Both the position numbers and the translations under genes were made by a program. Shown piece after piece: positions 43,184 to 52,516 of a stretch of 64,000 bases of DNA. The stretch spans positions 5,356,001 through 5,420,000 of the forward strand of contig NZ_CP029193.1 of NCBI RefSeq assembly GCF_008642355.1. Direction: 5' to 3'. The DNA comes from Streptomyces venezuelae. GTDB lineage: Bacteria; Actinomycetota; Actinomycetes; Streptomycetales; Streptomycetaceae. The notes under the pieces are model-generated. The model worked only from the letters and a program-made list of their open reading frames with translations. It ran no database searches and was not told the DNA's origin. Position 1 is the first letter of the stretch. Each line of letters opens with the position of its first letter.

Positions 43184-43957
43184 ATGGTAGGGGCTCCACT
43201 GGACACCACCAGAGCCGACAGGGGAGGTGCGGCTGCGTCTGCGAATCGGGGAGGAGTGCTCCGGCGCTTTCTCGGATTGGCGGGTGAGCCGAAATCCGTG
43301 ACCGACACCGCTGACCGCATCCGTGCCAACGACTCCGCTCAGACCGCGACCTTTGCCGCTGACGCGGAATCGCAGGCGTGGACTCCGCCCACCTGGGAGG
43401 AGATCGTCAGCACGCACAGCGGCCGCGTATACCGCCTGGCGTACCGCCTGACCGGCAATCAGCACGACGCCGAGGACCTCACCCAAGAGGTCTTCGTCCG
43501 TGTCTTCCGGTCCCTCTCGACCTACACCCCCGGCACGTTCGAGGGCTGGCTGCACCGCATCACCACGAACCTCTTCCTGGACATGGTGCGCCGCAAGCAG
43601 CGCATCCGGTTCGACGCGCTCGGGGACGACGCCGCGGAGCGGCTGCCCAGCCGTGAGCCGTCGCCCCAGCAGGTGTTCAACGACACGCACTTCGACGCGG
43701 ACGTCCAGCAGGCGCTGGACACCCTCGCGCCCGAGTTCCGTGCGGCCGTCGTCCTCTGCGACATCGAAGGCCTGTCGTACGAGGAGATCGCCGCGACCCT
43801 CGGCGTCAAGCTCGGTACGGTCCGCAGCCGTATCCACCGGGGCCGCTCGCAGCTGCGCAAGGCTCTCCAGCACCGGTCTCCCGAGGCCCGCGCCGAGCGC
43901 CGTTCGCTCGCGGTCACGGGTGCCGTGGCGCTGGGAGGAGGGGGCGCGACCGCGTGA
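43184..43957 (+). CDS. ECF RNA polymerase sigma factor (M. tuberculosis SigE-like)
   Basis: A 257-residue extracytoplasmic-function sigma factor. Region 2 spans about 72-145 ([44 protein letters not shown]). Region 4 spans about 172-230 ([38 protein letters not shown]). An N-terminal extension of about 70 residues precedes region 2, as in mycobacterial SigE. I chose ATG 43184 (GAGGTGG upstream); a start at 43076 would add 36 basic residues of unclear value. The anti-sigma gene overlaps by four bases, then HtrA and TatB. The set is syntenic with Rv1221-Rv1224, an envelope-stress module. It is not the S. coelicolor protein called SigE, which lies elsewhere. Confidence 0.93.
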   Translation: MVGAPLDTTRADRGGAAASANRGGVLRRFLGLAGEPKSVTDTADRIRANDSAQTATFAADAESQAWTPPTWEEIVSTHSGRVYRLAYRLTGNQHDAEDLTQEVFVRVFRSLSTYTPGTFEGWLHRITTNLFLDMVRRKQRIRFDALGDDAAERLPSREPSPQQVFNDTHFDADVQQALDTLAPEFRAAVVLCDIEGLSYEEIAATLGVKLGTVRSRIHRGRSQLRKALQHRSPEARAERRSLAVTGAVALGGGGATA

Positions 43958-44973
43958 GTGGATCACGGTCGAATCCTGCCGAACGGCACGTAGCCGAGGC
44001 CGAGCAGCATCTGGGGGACCGGCTCGCCGCCCTTGTGGACGGCGAGTTGGGCCATGACGCGCGCGAGCGCGTCCTCGCGCATCTGGCGACCTGTCCGATG
44101 TGCAAGACCGAGGCGGACGCGCAGCGCCGCCTGAAGAGCGTCTTCGCGCAGGCGGCCCCGCCGCCGCCCACCGAGAGCTTCCTCGCCCGTCTCCAGGGCC
44201 TTCCCGGTCTTCCTGGGGGCGGTTCAGGGCCGCCCGGAGGACCCGACGCCGACGACGGCTTCGCCACGGGAGCGACCGACTCCGCCGGGCTCCCGCGGAA
44301 CGGGATCTTCGGCGTGAGCACGGAGCCCTTCGTGGAGTACGTGCCCGCGGGCGCCCACGCCGCGGTGCTGCCCAGCGAGCAGCGCGGCTTCCGCATCCAC
44401 GACGTCGCCCGCCGGTCCGAGGCGGAGCGTCCGGCCTGGCGCGGACGCCGGTTCGCGTTCGCGGCGGCCGGTGCGGTGTCGATGGCCGCGATCGCGCTCG
44501 GCGGTGTCACGGTCGGCGTCCCCACCGACTCGTCGGGCGACACCCGCGCGGGCGGCTCCGGGAGCAATGTGACGCCGCAGCGCAGTCAGGGGTCCGGCAC
44601 CGCCGCGACCCCCGACTCCGTGCGCCGTCGTGGCGCCGGCAATCCGCTGTCGGTGCAGGGCCAGCGTCCCGGTGCGCTGTCGGCGCCGGTCGCGCCGACG
44701 GAGGTCACGGGCCCGTTGCTGCCGGGCGCGCCCTCGCAGCCCTTCCGCTCCCACGCTCCCGTGTACGAGCTGACGACCCCGATGCTCGCGGGCGCCGCCG
44801 CCATCTCCCCCCTCATACGCCCGGCGCCGCCCGGCCGTCACACCTCCGCCCTGCCCGGCATCAAGCTGCCGCGGGCGTCGGACGCGGTGGTGCCGGGGGA
44901 CGCGGATCCGGTGCGAGCCGGAGCGGCGGCCCAGGGCACCGGACCACTGAAGGGCACGTCGCAGGTCCACTGA
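43954..44973 (+). CDS. Zinc-binding anti-sigma factor (RseA-like)
   Basis: A 339-residue transmembrane regulator that would hold the upstream sigma factor inactive. The ZAS motif is His43-xxx-Cys47-xx-Cys50 in [11 protein letters not shown] Pro/Gly-rich linker leads to one membrane span (about 167-190, [16 protein letters not shown]). The extracytoplasmic portion of about 150 residues is Pro/Ser/Ala-rich with no obvious fold. It starts at GTG 43954, overlapping the sigma gene (GTGA). Rv1222 (RseA) is the syntenic relative but is much shorter, so the long outer tail is a streptomycete addition. The cytoplasmic zinc motif suggests redox sensitivity (family knowledge). Confidence 0.9.
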   Translation: MSGSRSNPAERHVAEAEQHLGDRLAALVDGELGHDARERVLAHLATCPMCKTEADAQRRLKSVFAQAAPPPPTESFLARLQGLPGLPGGGSGPPGGPDADDGFATGATDSAGLPRNGIFGVSTEPFVEYVPAGAHAAVLPSEQRGFRIHDVARRSEAERPAWRGRRFAFAAAGAVSMAAIALGGVTVGVPTDSSGDTRAGGSGSNVTPQRSQGSGTAATPDSVRRRGAGNPLSVQGQRPGALSAPVAPTEVTGPLLPGAPSQPFRSHAPVYELTTPMLAGAAAISPLIRPAPPGRHTSALPGIKLPRASDAVVPGDADPVRAGAAAQGTGPLKGTSQVH

Positions 44974-45103
44974 CGCGACGGCGCCCTGCGCTTCCGCGCG
45001 GGAACCTGGTTGAATCCTCGGTGGGCCGTGCCCGCCGGGGATTCGGCGGTCACGGGGTTGAACATGCAAACGGCGTCCGCCGCGGGCCAGTTGTGGGGAG
45101 AAC

Positions 45104-46966
45104 ATGGACGACGGGAAGCCCACGAAGGCGAACTGGTGGAGCCGCCCGCGGCCGGACACGCGGGGCACGTCGGACGACCCCGCGGTACAGCCCCCGCACC
45201 CCGTTGACGTCCCGCCGGACGCTCCGGCGCCACGGGACGGCACCGCCGAGGTCCCGGCCCAGTCCGACGGCACGTGGGCCGAGCCGGCGCACCGCACCGA
45301 CCTGCCGTCCGGCCAGACGCAGGCACCGGCCGCTCCGGCGGTACCGGACCGGTCCGCCGAGGTCCCGAGCCAGCCGGGTGAGGCATGGACCGAGCCTGGC
45401 GCGCAGCCGCAGCCGCAGCCGCAGCCGCAGCCGCAGCCGCAGCAGTCCGGCGGTCCGGCGCCTTCCGTTGCGTACCCGTCAGGCCCCGTCCCGTCTGCCG
45501 CGCAGGAGCCCGGCGCCGGGGAGCGGCCCCGGCCCCTGCACGACCCTGATCCGTACAGCACTCCGCCCTACGGGGAACCGGGGCCCTGGGCGCCCGCGCC
45601 TCCCGTGCAGCACCCCGCGGCGACCCCGGCGCACGGCACCCAGCTTCCGCCGCCGCACGGCGGCACGCCTCCGCACGGCACCCCTGGGCCCACCCCCCAC
45701 GTGTCGCAGCAGCCGCAGCCGCAGGCCCCACACGGTGTGACGCCTCCCGGGCCGCCCGGAGGGGCTCAGGGGGCGGCGCCTCGGCAGCCGTACGACCCCT
45801 GGAACGCTCCGCTTCAGCAGGTCGGCTCGCTGCCTCCGGAGACTCGGGAGAAGCGGGACAGGCGGGGGCGGCGCGTGCTGTTCATCGGCGTTGCCGTCAT
45901 CGCCCTGCTCTCGGGGCTCATCGGCGGCGCCACCGGTGCGTACCTGGAGCGGAACGGCACAGGCGACGTCGAGCTGCGGCAGTCCGACGTGGAGTCCGCC
46001 GACCGGCCCAAGGGCAGCGTCGCAGGCATCGCCGCCTCGACTCTGCCCGGCGTCGTGACGCTGCACGTCAGCGGCGACTCCGCCCAGGGCACCGGCACCG
46101 GCTTCGTCCTCGACGGCAAGGGCCACATCCTCACCAACAACCACGTCGTGGAGCCCGCCGGCACCGGCGGCGAGGTCACCGTGACCTTCAGCGGCGGCGA
46201 GACCGCCAAGGCCGAGGTCATCGGCCGCGACTCCGGCTACGACCTCGCGGTCGTCAAGGTCAGCGGCGTCCGAGGCCTCAAGCCCCTGCCCCTCGGCAAC
46301 TCCGAGAACGTCCAGGTCGGTGACGCCGTCGTGGCCATCGGCGCCCCCTTCGACCTGGAGAACACGGTCACCTCGGGGATCATCAGCGCCAAGGAGCGGC
46401 CCATCACCGCGGGCGGCGAGAAGGGTGACGGCAGCGACATCTCGTACGTGGACGCCCTGCAGACCGACGCTCCGATCAACCCCGGCAACTCCGGCGGCCC
46501 CCTCGTCGACTCCAAGGCCCGCGTCATCGGCATCAACAGCGCCATACGTTCCGCGGACGACAGCTCCGAGCCGGGCGGCGGCCAGGCGGGATCCATCGGA
46601 CTCGGCTTCGCCATCCCGATCAACCAGGGCAAGCGCGTCGCCGAAGAGCTGATCAACTTCGGCAGGGCGACGCACCCGGTGATCGGTGTCACGCTCGACA
46701 CGGAGTTCAACGGCGACGGCGCGCGCATAGCGGACAAGGGCCGGAACGGCGGCCCGTCGGTCAACAAGAACGGCCCCGGCGACAAGGCGGGCCTGAAGCC
46801 CGGTGACGTCATCACGGAGGTCGACGGCCGCGCCGTGCACTCCAGCGACGAACTGATCGTCAAGGTCCGCGCCCACCGTCCGAAGGACAGCCTGCGGCTG
46901 ACCGTGGAGCGCGACGGCGCCGACCGCGAGGTGACCCTGGTCCTGGGGTCGGCGAGCAGCGGCTGA
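45104..46966 (+). CDS. HtrA/DegP-type membrane-anchored serine protease with PDZ domain
   Basis: A 620-residue protease. Residues 1-250 are a cytoplasmic, Pro/Gln-rich disordered region including a Gln-Pro repeat (about 101-114). One span lies at about 257-280 (VLFIGVAVIALLSGLIGG). The trypsin-like domain has the triad His347 (LTNNHVV), Asp380 (GYDLAVVKV) and Ser463 (NPGNSGGPLV). A C-terminal PDZ domain (DKAGLKPGDVITEVDGRAV) follows. The start is ATG 45104 after GGGGAG. It lies 130 bases behind the anti-sigma gene in the order sigma, anti-sigma, HtrA, TatB, as in mycobacteria where HtrA works in envelope stress. It would degrade or refold misfolded exported proteins. Confidence 0.95.
   Translation: MDDGKPTKANWWSRPRPDTRGTSDDPAVQPPHPVDVPPDAPAPRDGTAEVPAQSDGTWAEPAHRTDLPSGQTQAPAAPAVPDRSAEVPSQPGEAWTEPGAQPQPQPQPQPQPQQSGGPAPSVAYPSGPVPSAAQEPGAGERPRPLHDPDPYSTPPYGEPGPWAPAPPVQHPAATPAHGTQLPPPHGGTPPHGTPGPTPHVSQQPQPQAPHGVTPPGPPGGAQGAAPRQPYDPWNAPLQQVGSLPPETREKRDRRGRRVLFIGVAVIALLSGLIGGATGAYLERNGTGDVELRQSDVESADRPKGSVAGIAASTLPGVVTLHVSGDSAQGTGTGFVLDGKGHILTNNHVVEPAGTGGEVTVTFSGGETAKAEVIGRDSGYDLAVVKVSGVRGLKPLPLGNSENVQVGDAVVAIGAPFDLENTVTSGIISAKERPITAGGEKGDGSDISYVDALQTDAPINPGNSGGPLVDSKARVIGINSAIRSADDSSEPGGGQAGSIGLGFAIPINQGKRVAEELINFGRATHPVIGVTLDTEFNGDGARIADKGRNGGPSVNKNGPGDKAGLKPGDVITEVDGRAVHSSDELIVKVRAHRPKDSLRLTVERDGADREVTLVLGSASSG
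45403..45443 (+). repeat. GCAGCC hexanucleotide repeat inside the HtrA gene
   Basis: Six to seven tandem GCAGCC units encode alternating Gln and Pro in the disordered cytoplasmic part. The unit is a multiple of three, so copy changes keep the frame. Such tracts commonly vary in length between strains. Confidence 0.9.
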
Positions 46967-47173
46967 GCCCGGCCGCGGCTGAGCACGACCACGGCCGAGT
47001 ACCGGTGGTGGCCGGGTAAAGGACTGACCACGAGTGATCCGGGTTGTCGTGCAGCGGCTACCGGACAGACATCAGCGGCGGGTACCGTGGGACGGTCCGA
47101 CCCGGACGACGACCTGTTGCCGACGACCTGCTGCGGGCTGAGGACATCGCGGACATCGCGCAAGGAGCTCTAG

Positions 47174-47635
47174 GTGTTCAATGACATTGGCGCACTCGAG
47201 ATAGTGACGCTGGTCGTCCTCGCCGTGCTCATCTTCGGTCCGGACAAGCTGCCGAAGGTCATCCAGGACATCTCCCGCACGATCCGCAAGATCCGCGAGT
47301 TCTCCGACAGTGCGAAAGCGGACATTCGCGAGGAGCTGGGCCCCGAGTTCAAGGACTTCGAGTTCGAGGACCTGAACCCCAAGAAGTTCATCCGCAAGCA
47401 GCTCGACAACGACGATCTCGGGCTCAAGGAGATCCGCAACGGCTTCGACCTGAAGAAGGAGATGAACGAGGTCGCGGACGCCGTGCACGGCCGCGACAGC
47501 GACTCCTCCGACACCGGCTCGACGGCCTCCGGCACCTCGTCCGGCGGAGCCCGCGTCGACATGCGGAAGACGTCCGCGGAGCCCCGGAAGCCGGTGGCCG
47601 ACGACCGTCCGCCGTTCGACGCGGACGCCACCTGA
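47174..47635 (+). CDS. tatB: Sec-independent protein translocase subunit TatB
   Basis: A 153-residue Tat pathway component. The N-terminal hydrophobic segment (about 5-21) ends in the FGPDKLP hinge, followed by the amphipathic helix VIQDISRTIRKIREF. An acidic middle region and a Ser/Thr/Gly-rich tail complete it. FGPDKLP with Glu9 (GALEIV) marks it as TatB rather than TatA. The start is GTG 47174 after AAGGAG. It partners TatC, not present here, to receive folded exported proteins. Its place after HtrA reproduces Rv1223-Rv1224. Confidence 0.92.
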   Translation: MFNDIGALEIVTLVVLAVLIFGPDKLPKVIQDISRTIRKIREFSDSAKADIREELGPEFKDFEFEDLNPKKFIRKQLDNDDLGLKEIRNGFDLKKEMNEVADAVHGRDSDSSDTGSTASGTSSGGARVDMRKTSAEPRKPVADDRPPFDADAT

Positions 47636-47755
47636 GCCCTCGCCTGGACTGCCCCCGCCAACAGGTGTGGCTATCCTGCCTTGTTGTCCGGCGTGAGGAC
47701 GCCCGAGGGGGGCGGGCCGCTCCGGACCGACGAGAGCGAGGAGGCGGCCGGGTAC

Positions 47756-48427
47756 ATGGAGACGACAAGTCGGGTGGGCGCGCAGGCGCCGACCGCGGAG
47801 GGCACCGCACCAGCGGTGTCGGCCGCCCGGCGCACGGTCGACGGCTACCTGCTGGCGCCCTTCCCCTGGTACGGCCTCGACGAGGCCTTCACGGGGCAGC
47901 GCTGGCTGATGCAGGTCGGCGCGACATCGGACGGTGCCGTGGAGCACGGTTCCATCGGACACGGTGACGAGCCGTCGGTCCTGGCCGAGGGCACCCTCGG
48001 CAACAGCGACAAGGAGCGCTTCGCGGTCGTGGTGACCGTAGCCGCCAACCCGGTGCGGCGCACCGCGGACGGCACGGGCGTCCTGGAGGCCACGTCGGTC
48101 TCCTCGGCGGCCTGGCTCGCCGGGGTCGGCCTGCTGAACTTCACCTGGCCCGGCCAGATGGACCACACCCTGCGCGACGACTGGCTCGACCAGCAGACGG
48201 AGACCGCGTGGGTCCTCGCCGACGACCTGGAGGGCTCCGACTGGTCGTCGCTGTCGCTGCCGGTCGACGGGGTGCCGACGCCCTTCCACTACCGCGAGTC
48301 CGAGTACGGCTGGATCCTCGCGGGCTCCACGAAGGAAGGCGTGCACCTGGGCGCGTACGGGCGCGGCATGAGCGCGTACGGTCTCGGCTTCTCCGTCATC
48401 CAGGACATCGGGTCGTACGCCTCGTAG
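47756..48427 (+). CDS. Conserved hypothetical protein between TatB and Mrp
   Basis: A 223-residue soluble protein with no signal peptide or membrane span. Notable segments are GYLLAPFPWYGLDEAFTGQRW, DGVPTPFHYRESEYGWILAG and the aromatic/Gly-rich C-terminus. I recognise no enzyme motif. The start is ATG 47756 after GAGGAGG; a longer reading from 47681 would include that site. It lies 120 bases after tatB on the same strand, probably with its own promoter, and shares a strong bidirectional terminator with mrp. I recall similar proteins in the same position in other streptomycetes, so it is likely conserved. Confidence 0.78.
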   Translation: METTSRVGAQAPTAEGTAPAVSAARRTVDGYLLAPFPWYGLDEAFTGQRWLMQVGATSDGAVEHGSIGHGDEPSVLAEGTLGNSDKERFAVVVTVAANPVRRTADGTGVLEATSVSSAAWLAGVGLLNFTWPGQMDHTLRDDWLDQQTETAWVLADDLEGSDWSSLSLPVDGVPTPFHYRESEYGWILAGSTKEGVHLGAYGRGMSAYGLGFSVIQDIGSYAS

Positions 48428-48443
48428 GGCTGTCCGGACCCGC

Positions 48444-48482
48444 CGACGGGGGCGCCGCTCACACGGAGCGGCGCCCCCGTCG
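48444..48482. terminator. Bidirectional terminator between the hypothetical gene and mrp
   Basis: A perfect 17-bp stem (48444-48460 with 48466-48482) with a five-base loop sits between convergent stops at 48427 and 48503. Confidence 0.92.
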
Positions 48483-48502
48483 ACGTATCGGAGGAGCAGG
48501 CC

Positions 48503-49636
48503 TCAGAACTTGTTGCGCGGCGTGATGCCCAGGGACATGCCCGACAGGCCGCGCTGGCGGCCGCCCAGCTTGCCCGCGATGGCGCGCAGCGCGGAGCCCG
48601 CGGGGGAGTCCGGGTCGGACAGGACGACGGGCTTGCCCTCGTCGCCGCCCTCGCGCAGCCGCACGTCGATCGGGATGGAGCCGAGGACCGGCACCTGCGC
48701 GCCCGTCGTCTTCGTGAGGCCCTCGGCGACCTTCTGGCCGCCGCCCGTGCCGAACACGTCGACCATCTCGTCGCAGTGCGGGCACGGCAGGCCCGACATG
48801 TTCTCGACGACGCCGACGATCTTCTGGTGGGTCTGGACGGCGATGGAACCGGCGCGCTCGGCGACCTCCGCGGCAGCCTGCTGCGGGGTGGTGACCACCA
48901 GGATCTCCGCGTTCGGGACGAGCTGCGCGACCGAGATCGCGATGTCGCCCGTACCCGGCGGCAGGTCGAGGAGCAGCACGTCCAGGTCGCCCCAGAAGAC
49001 GTCCGCGAGGAACTGCTGGAGCGCGCGGTGCAGCATCGGCCCGCGCCACACGACCGGGGCGTTGCCCGGCGTGAACATGCCGATGGAGATGACCTTCACG
49101 CCGTTCGCCGACGGAGGCATGATCATGTTCTCGACCTGGGTGGGCTTGCCGTCGGCGCCCAGCATGCGGGGCACCGAGTGGCCGTAGATGTCCGCGTCGA
49201 CGACGCCGACCTTCAGGCCGTCGGCGGCCATCGCGGCGGCGAGGTTCACCGTCACCGACGACTTGCCGACGCCGCCCTTGCCGGACGCGACCGCGTAGAC
49301 CCGGGTCAGCGAGCCGGGTTTGGCGAACGGGACCTCGCGCTCGGCGGTGCCGCCGCGCAGCGCCGCCGCCAGCTCCTTGCGCTGCTCGTCCCCCATCACG
49401 TCCAGCGTCACGGTGACGTCAGTGACGCCCTCGACCGCCGCGACCGCGTCGGTCACGTTCTTGGTGATGGTCTCGCGCATCGGGCAGCCGGAGACCGTCA
49501 GGTACACGGTGACCGCCACTGCCCCCTCGGCGGAGATGTCCACCGATTTGACCATCCCCAGTTCGGTGATGGGTCGCTGGATCTCGGGGTCGTTCACCGT
49601 CGCCAGTGCCTCGCGCACCGCGTCTTCCGTAGCCAT
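48503..49636 (-). CDS. mrp: Iron-sulfur cluster carrier ATPase, Mrp/ApbC family
   Basis: A 377-residue protein that carries iron-sulfur clusters to target enzymes. An N-terminal MIP18/DUF59 domain (about 1-90, including the reactive Cys in VSGCPMRETI) is fused to a P-loop ATPase. The deviant Walker A is GKGGVGKSS. LLDLPPGTGD and the cluster-binding CPHC pair (in SGLPCPHCDEM) follow. The start is ATG 49636. The M. tuberculosis homologue Rv1229c lies at the corresponding place downstream of tatB. Length and domain order are standard for actinobacteria. Confidence 0.95.
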   Translation of the reverse strand: MATEDAVREALATVNDPEIQRPITELGMVKSVDISAEGAVAVTVYLTVSGCPMRETITKNVTDAVAAVEGVTDVTVTLDVMGDEQRKELAAALRGGTAEREVPFAKPGSLTRVYAVASGKGGVGKSSVTVNLAAAMAADGLKVGVVDADIYGHSVPRMLGADGKPTQVENMIMPPSANGVKVISIGMFTPGNAPVVWRGPMLHRALQQFLADVFWGDLDVLLLDLPPGTGDIAISVAQLVPNAEILVVTTPQQAAAEVAERAGSIAVQTHQKIVGVVENMSGLPCPHCDEMVDVFGTGGGQKVAEGLTKTTGAQVPVLGSIPIDVRLREGGDEGKPVVLSDPDSPAGSALRAIAGKLGGRQRGLSGMSLGITPRNKF

Positions 49637-49680
49637 GAGACCGATAGTACGGCGCGGTAACCCCGGCCCGGGAAGGTATG

Positions 49681-50238
49681 TCAGCGGTCGCCTACATCAC
49701 TCCCGCGCGAGCGCTCCGACGGGAATACGGCGCGCTGCTCCTCCAGCTCCTTGACCAGGTCCTGGAGCTCCGAGCGGATCCAGTCGCGGGTGGCGACCTC
49801 GCCGAGGCCCATGCGCAGCGAGGCGATCTCGCGGGTGAGGTACTCGGTGTCCGCGATGGACCGCTCGTTCTGCTTGCGGTCCTGTTCGAGGTTGACGCGG
49901 TCGCGGTCGTCCTGCCGGTTCTGCGCGAGGAGGATCAGCGGGGCGGCGTACGACGCCTGCAGGGACAGCATCAGCGTCAGGAAGATGAACGGATACTGGT
50001 CGAAGCGCAGGTGGTCGGGGGCGGCGATGTTCCACACCACCCACATGACGATCACGACCGTCATCCAGACGATGAACCTGCCGGTGCCGAGGAACCGCGC
50101 GATGCGCTCCGAGAGCCGTCCGAAGGCCTCCGGGTCGTAGTCCGGCAGGATCTTGTTGCGCGGGGGTCTGGGCTGGTCCAGCCGGAAGCGGGGATTCCGC
50201 TGCTCTGGACGGTTCTCGCGGTCGCGGTCAGCCGCCAT
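49681..50238 (-). CDS. DUF1003 membrane protein
   Basis: A 185-residue protein of the DUF1003 family with two closely spaced membrane segments (about 54-75 and 83-105: FIVWMTVVIVMWVVWNI, PFIFLTLMLSLQASYAAPLIL). A charged C-terminal coiled coil of about 70 residues follows. The N-terminal 40 residues are Arg/Pro-rich. ATG 50238 lies 11 bases inside the end of the MgtE-like gene and has GGAGG upstream, so the two are translationally coupled. The MgtE-like protein has no membrane domain of its own, so this protein is a natural candidate partner (inference). The family function is unknown. Confidence 0.9.
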   Translation of the reverse strand: MAADRDRENRPEQRNPRFRLDQPRPPRNKILPDYDPEAFGRLSERIARFLGTGRFIVWMTVVIVMWVVWNIAAPDHLRFDQYPFIFLTLMLSLQASYAAPLILLAQNRQDDRDRVNLEQDRKQNERSIADTEYLTREIASLRMGLGEVATRDWIRSELQDLVKELEEQRAVFPSERSRGSDVGDR

Positions 50239-51505
50239 GGCCCGCCCCTTCCTCCTCCAGGTGGAACTCCGTCTCGCGCCAGTCGTCCGGCAGCATGTGG
50301 TCCAGCACGTCGTCGACGGTGATCGCACCGAGCAGCGAGCCGCTCTCGTCGACGACGGGGGCGGCCACCATGTCATACGTCGCGAAGTACCCGGCGACCG
50401 CCGGCAGTGTCGTGGCGGGCGCGAGCGGCAGCAGGTCGTCGTCCAGGATGGAGCCGACCAGCGTGTACGGCGGATCGCGCAGCAGCCGCTGGAAGTGCAC
50501 GGTGCCCAGGTACTTGCCCGTCGGCGTCTCGTCCGGCGGGCGGCACACGTACACCTGCGCGGCGAGCGCCGGGGAGAGGTCCTGCTGCCGCACCCGGGCG
50601 AGTGCGTCGGCGACCGTCGCGTCGGGCCGCAGCACGATCGGCTCGGTGGTCATCATGCCGCCGGCGGTCCGCTCCTCGTACGCCATGAGGCGCCGCACGT
50701 CCGCCGCGTCGGCGGGCTGCATCAGCGTCAGGAGCCGTTCCTTGTCCTCCTCGGGCAGCTCGGCCAGGAGGTCGGCCGCGTCGTCCGGGTCCATGGCCTC
50801 CAGGACGTCGGCGGCGCGCTCCTCCTTGAGCTTGCCGAGGATCTCGATCTGGTCGTCCTCGGGGAGCTCCTCGAGGACGTCGGCGAGCCGGTCGTCGTCG
50901 AGGGCGGCGGCCACCTCGGTCCGCCGCTTCGGGGAGAGGTGGTGCAGGACGTTCGCGAGGTCGGCGGGGCGCAGCTGCTCGAAGGTCGCCAGGAGGCTCT
51001 CCGCGCCCTGTCCGTGCTCCTCCAGGGAGAAGCCGTCCACGGCGGACCAGTCGACGGTCAGCGTCTCGCCCTTGCGCCGGAACGTGCCGGCCTTGCCCTT
51101 CCGTACGAAGACCCGGTCGATCTCCCAGTCACGGCGTGCGGGCAGCTGCTGAATCGATACGTCGAGGACGGTGACCTCGTCGCCCGTCTCCACGAGCCGC
51201 ACCCGCCGGTCGAGCATCTCGCCGAGCACGAGCCGCTCGGTGGGCCGCTGCTCGAACCGCCGCACGTTCAGCACACCGGTGGTGATGACCTGGCCCGACT
51301 CGATGCCCGTGACGCGGGTCATCGGCAGGAAGATGCGGCGCCGGGTCGCGAGCTCGACGACGAGCCCGAGGAGCCGCGGCGGCCGTCTGCTGACCCGCAG
51401 CATCGCCACCAGGTCGCGCACCCGGCCCACCTGGTCGCCGTTCGGGTCGAAGACGGGGGTGCCGGAGAGGTGTGAGACGAAGACCCTGGGGGCACCTGCC
51501 GCCAT
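50228..51505 (-). CDS. MgtE N-domain and CBS-pair protein lacking the transport domain
   Basis: A 425-residue soluble protein. Two PRC-barrel-like units occupy about 8-80 and 95-150. The MgtE_N superhelix spans about 165-270 (RPADLANVLHHLSPKRRTEV, LEELPEDDQIEIL, LEAMDPDDAADLLAEL). A CBS pair covers about 280-410 (RTAGGMMTTEPIVLRPDATV and later VDDVLDHML). In true MgtE these cytosolic domains bind Mg2+ and gate a five-helix channel, but here no hydrophobic segment follows. This is the Rv1232c type. It overlaps the DUF1003 gene by 11 bases, with CorA nearby at 53119. A magnesium-sensing regulator is more likely than a transporter (inference). Confidence 0.9.
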   Translation of the reverse strand: MAAGAPRVFVSHLSGTPVFDPNGDQVGRVRDLVAMLRVSRRPPRLLGLVVELATRRRIFLPMTRVTGIESGQVITTGVLNVRRFEQRPTERLVLGEMLDRRVRLVETGDEVTVLDVSIQQLPARRDWEIDRVFVRKGKAGTFRRKGETLTVDWSAVDGFSLEEHGQGAESLLATFEQLRPADLANVLHHLSPKRRTEVAAALDDDRLADVLEELPEDDQIEILGKLKEERAADVLEAMDPDDAADLLAELPEEDKERLLTLMQPADAADVRRLMAYEERTAGGMMTTEPIVLRPDATVADALARVRQQDLSPALAAQVYVCRPPDETPTGKYLGTVHFQRLLRDPPYTLVGSILDDDLLPLAPATTLPAVAGYFATYDMVAAPVVDESGSLLGAITVDDVLDHMLPDDWRETEFHLEEEGAGHGG

Positions 51506-51699
51506 ACGTGCGCCTCCTTCAGGCCGGGGGGTTTCATGCCGGTTGGTCCGTCAATACGGGCTTCAGGCTAGCCCGTCCCGGTCGGGTGTGCCCCGGCGGG
51601 AGGTCCGGAAGGACTGCCGCCGGTCGACTCGGCCGACACGGGTACGCTGCCGTACTGCCGAAGCCGTAGAGGTCGTCCGTACGAGAGGCAGCGCCACCT

Positions 51700-52470
51700 G
51701 TGACCGCTCTTCCCCTGGCCAGCCGCGCCCGCAGGGCAGCCTTCGTGAGCGCCGTGTGCGCGGGCCTGGTCGCGGCGGCGACGAGTCTGACGGGCTGCAG
51801 CAGCGGCGAGGACCCGGACGCGGGCACCAACGGCGTCGGGAAACTCTCGGCTGCCAAGATCCAGGGCAAGGCGGACAAGGCGGCCGAGTCGGCGTCGGCG
51901 GTCCGGCTCTCCGGCACGGTGACCAGCAAGAGCCACACGTACAGCCTCGACATGCGCCTCAAGGACGAGGGCGGCACCGGATCGGTCACCTCGAAGGGGC
52001 GGACCTTCCAGCTCCTCCGGATCGGCGAGCAGCTGTACCTGAAGGCTGACACGGAGTTCTGGACGGGCGGCGGCGGGGCCGACGGGAAGTCCGGGAAGGC
52101 CGACGCGACGGCCGCGGCGAAGCTGGACGGCAAGTACGTGAAGGTCCCCGAGGGCGACCCCGCCTACCAGCAGCTGAGCGGCTTCACGGACAAGGACAAG
52201 CTCCTCGGCGGCATGCTCACGCTGCACGGCAAGCTCACCGTGGGCGACCGCGGCAAGACGGGCGCCCTGCGCAGCATCAAGATCACCGGCGACGAGGGCG
52301 CGGGCGGCACGCTCTCCGTCTCCCTGGACGGCAAGCCGTACCCGCTCCGCCTGGACCGCGGCGGCCACGCGGGCACCCTGAAACTCACGGAATGGAACAA
52401 GGACTTCCCGCTGGCGGAACCGGCGAAGGACGAGATGGTCGACTACGGCAAACAGCTGCCGACGTCGTGA
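51700..52470 (+). CDS. LprG/LppX-like lipoprotein
   Basis: A 256-residue lipoprotein. The signal peptide ends at SLTGC, with Cys33 lipidated. The mature region begins Ser/Gly/Asp-rich and continues SAVRLSGTVTSKSHTYSLDMRLKD and FQLLRIGEQLYLKADTEFW. This beta-rich pattern is like the LppX_LprAFG family, whose mycobacterial members carry lipids across the envelope. A role with lipids here is only by family. The start is GTG 51700; the ribosome binding site (GAGAGG) is about 12 bases upstream. It is divergent from the MgtE-like gene, with a 194-base promoter region. Confidence 0.87.
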   Translation: MTALPLASRARRAAFVSAVCAGLVAAATSLTGCSSGEDPDAGTNGVGKLSAAKIQGKADKAAESASAVRLSGTVTSKSHTYSLDMRLKDEGGTGSVTSKGRTFQLLRIGEQLYLKADTEFWTGGGGADGKSGKADATAAAKLDGKYVKVPEGDPAYQQLSGFTDKDKLLGGMLTLHGKLTVGDRGKTGALRSIKITGDEGAGGTLSVSLDGKPYPLRLDRGGHAGTLKLTEWNKDFPLAEPAKDEMVDYGKQLPTS

Positions 52471-52516
52471 CGAGGGGCTCGGGTCCGGGGGAGGCAGGCC
52501 CCGCAGGGGCGCGCCT

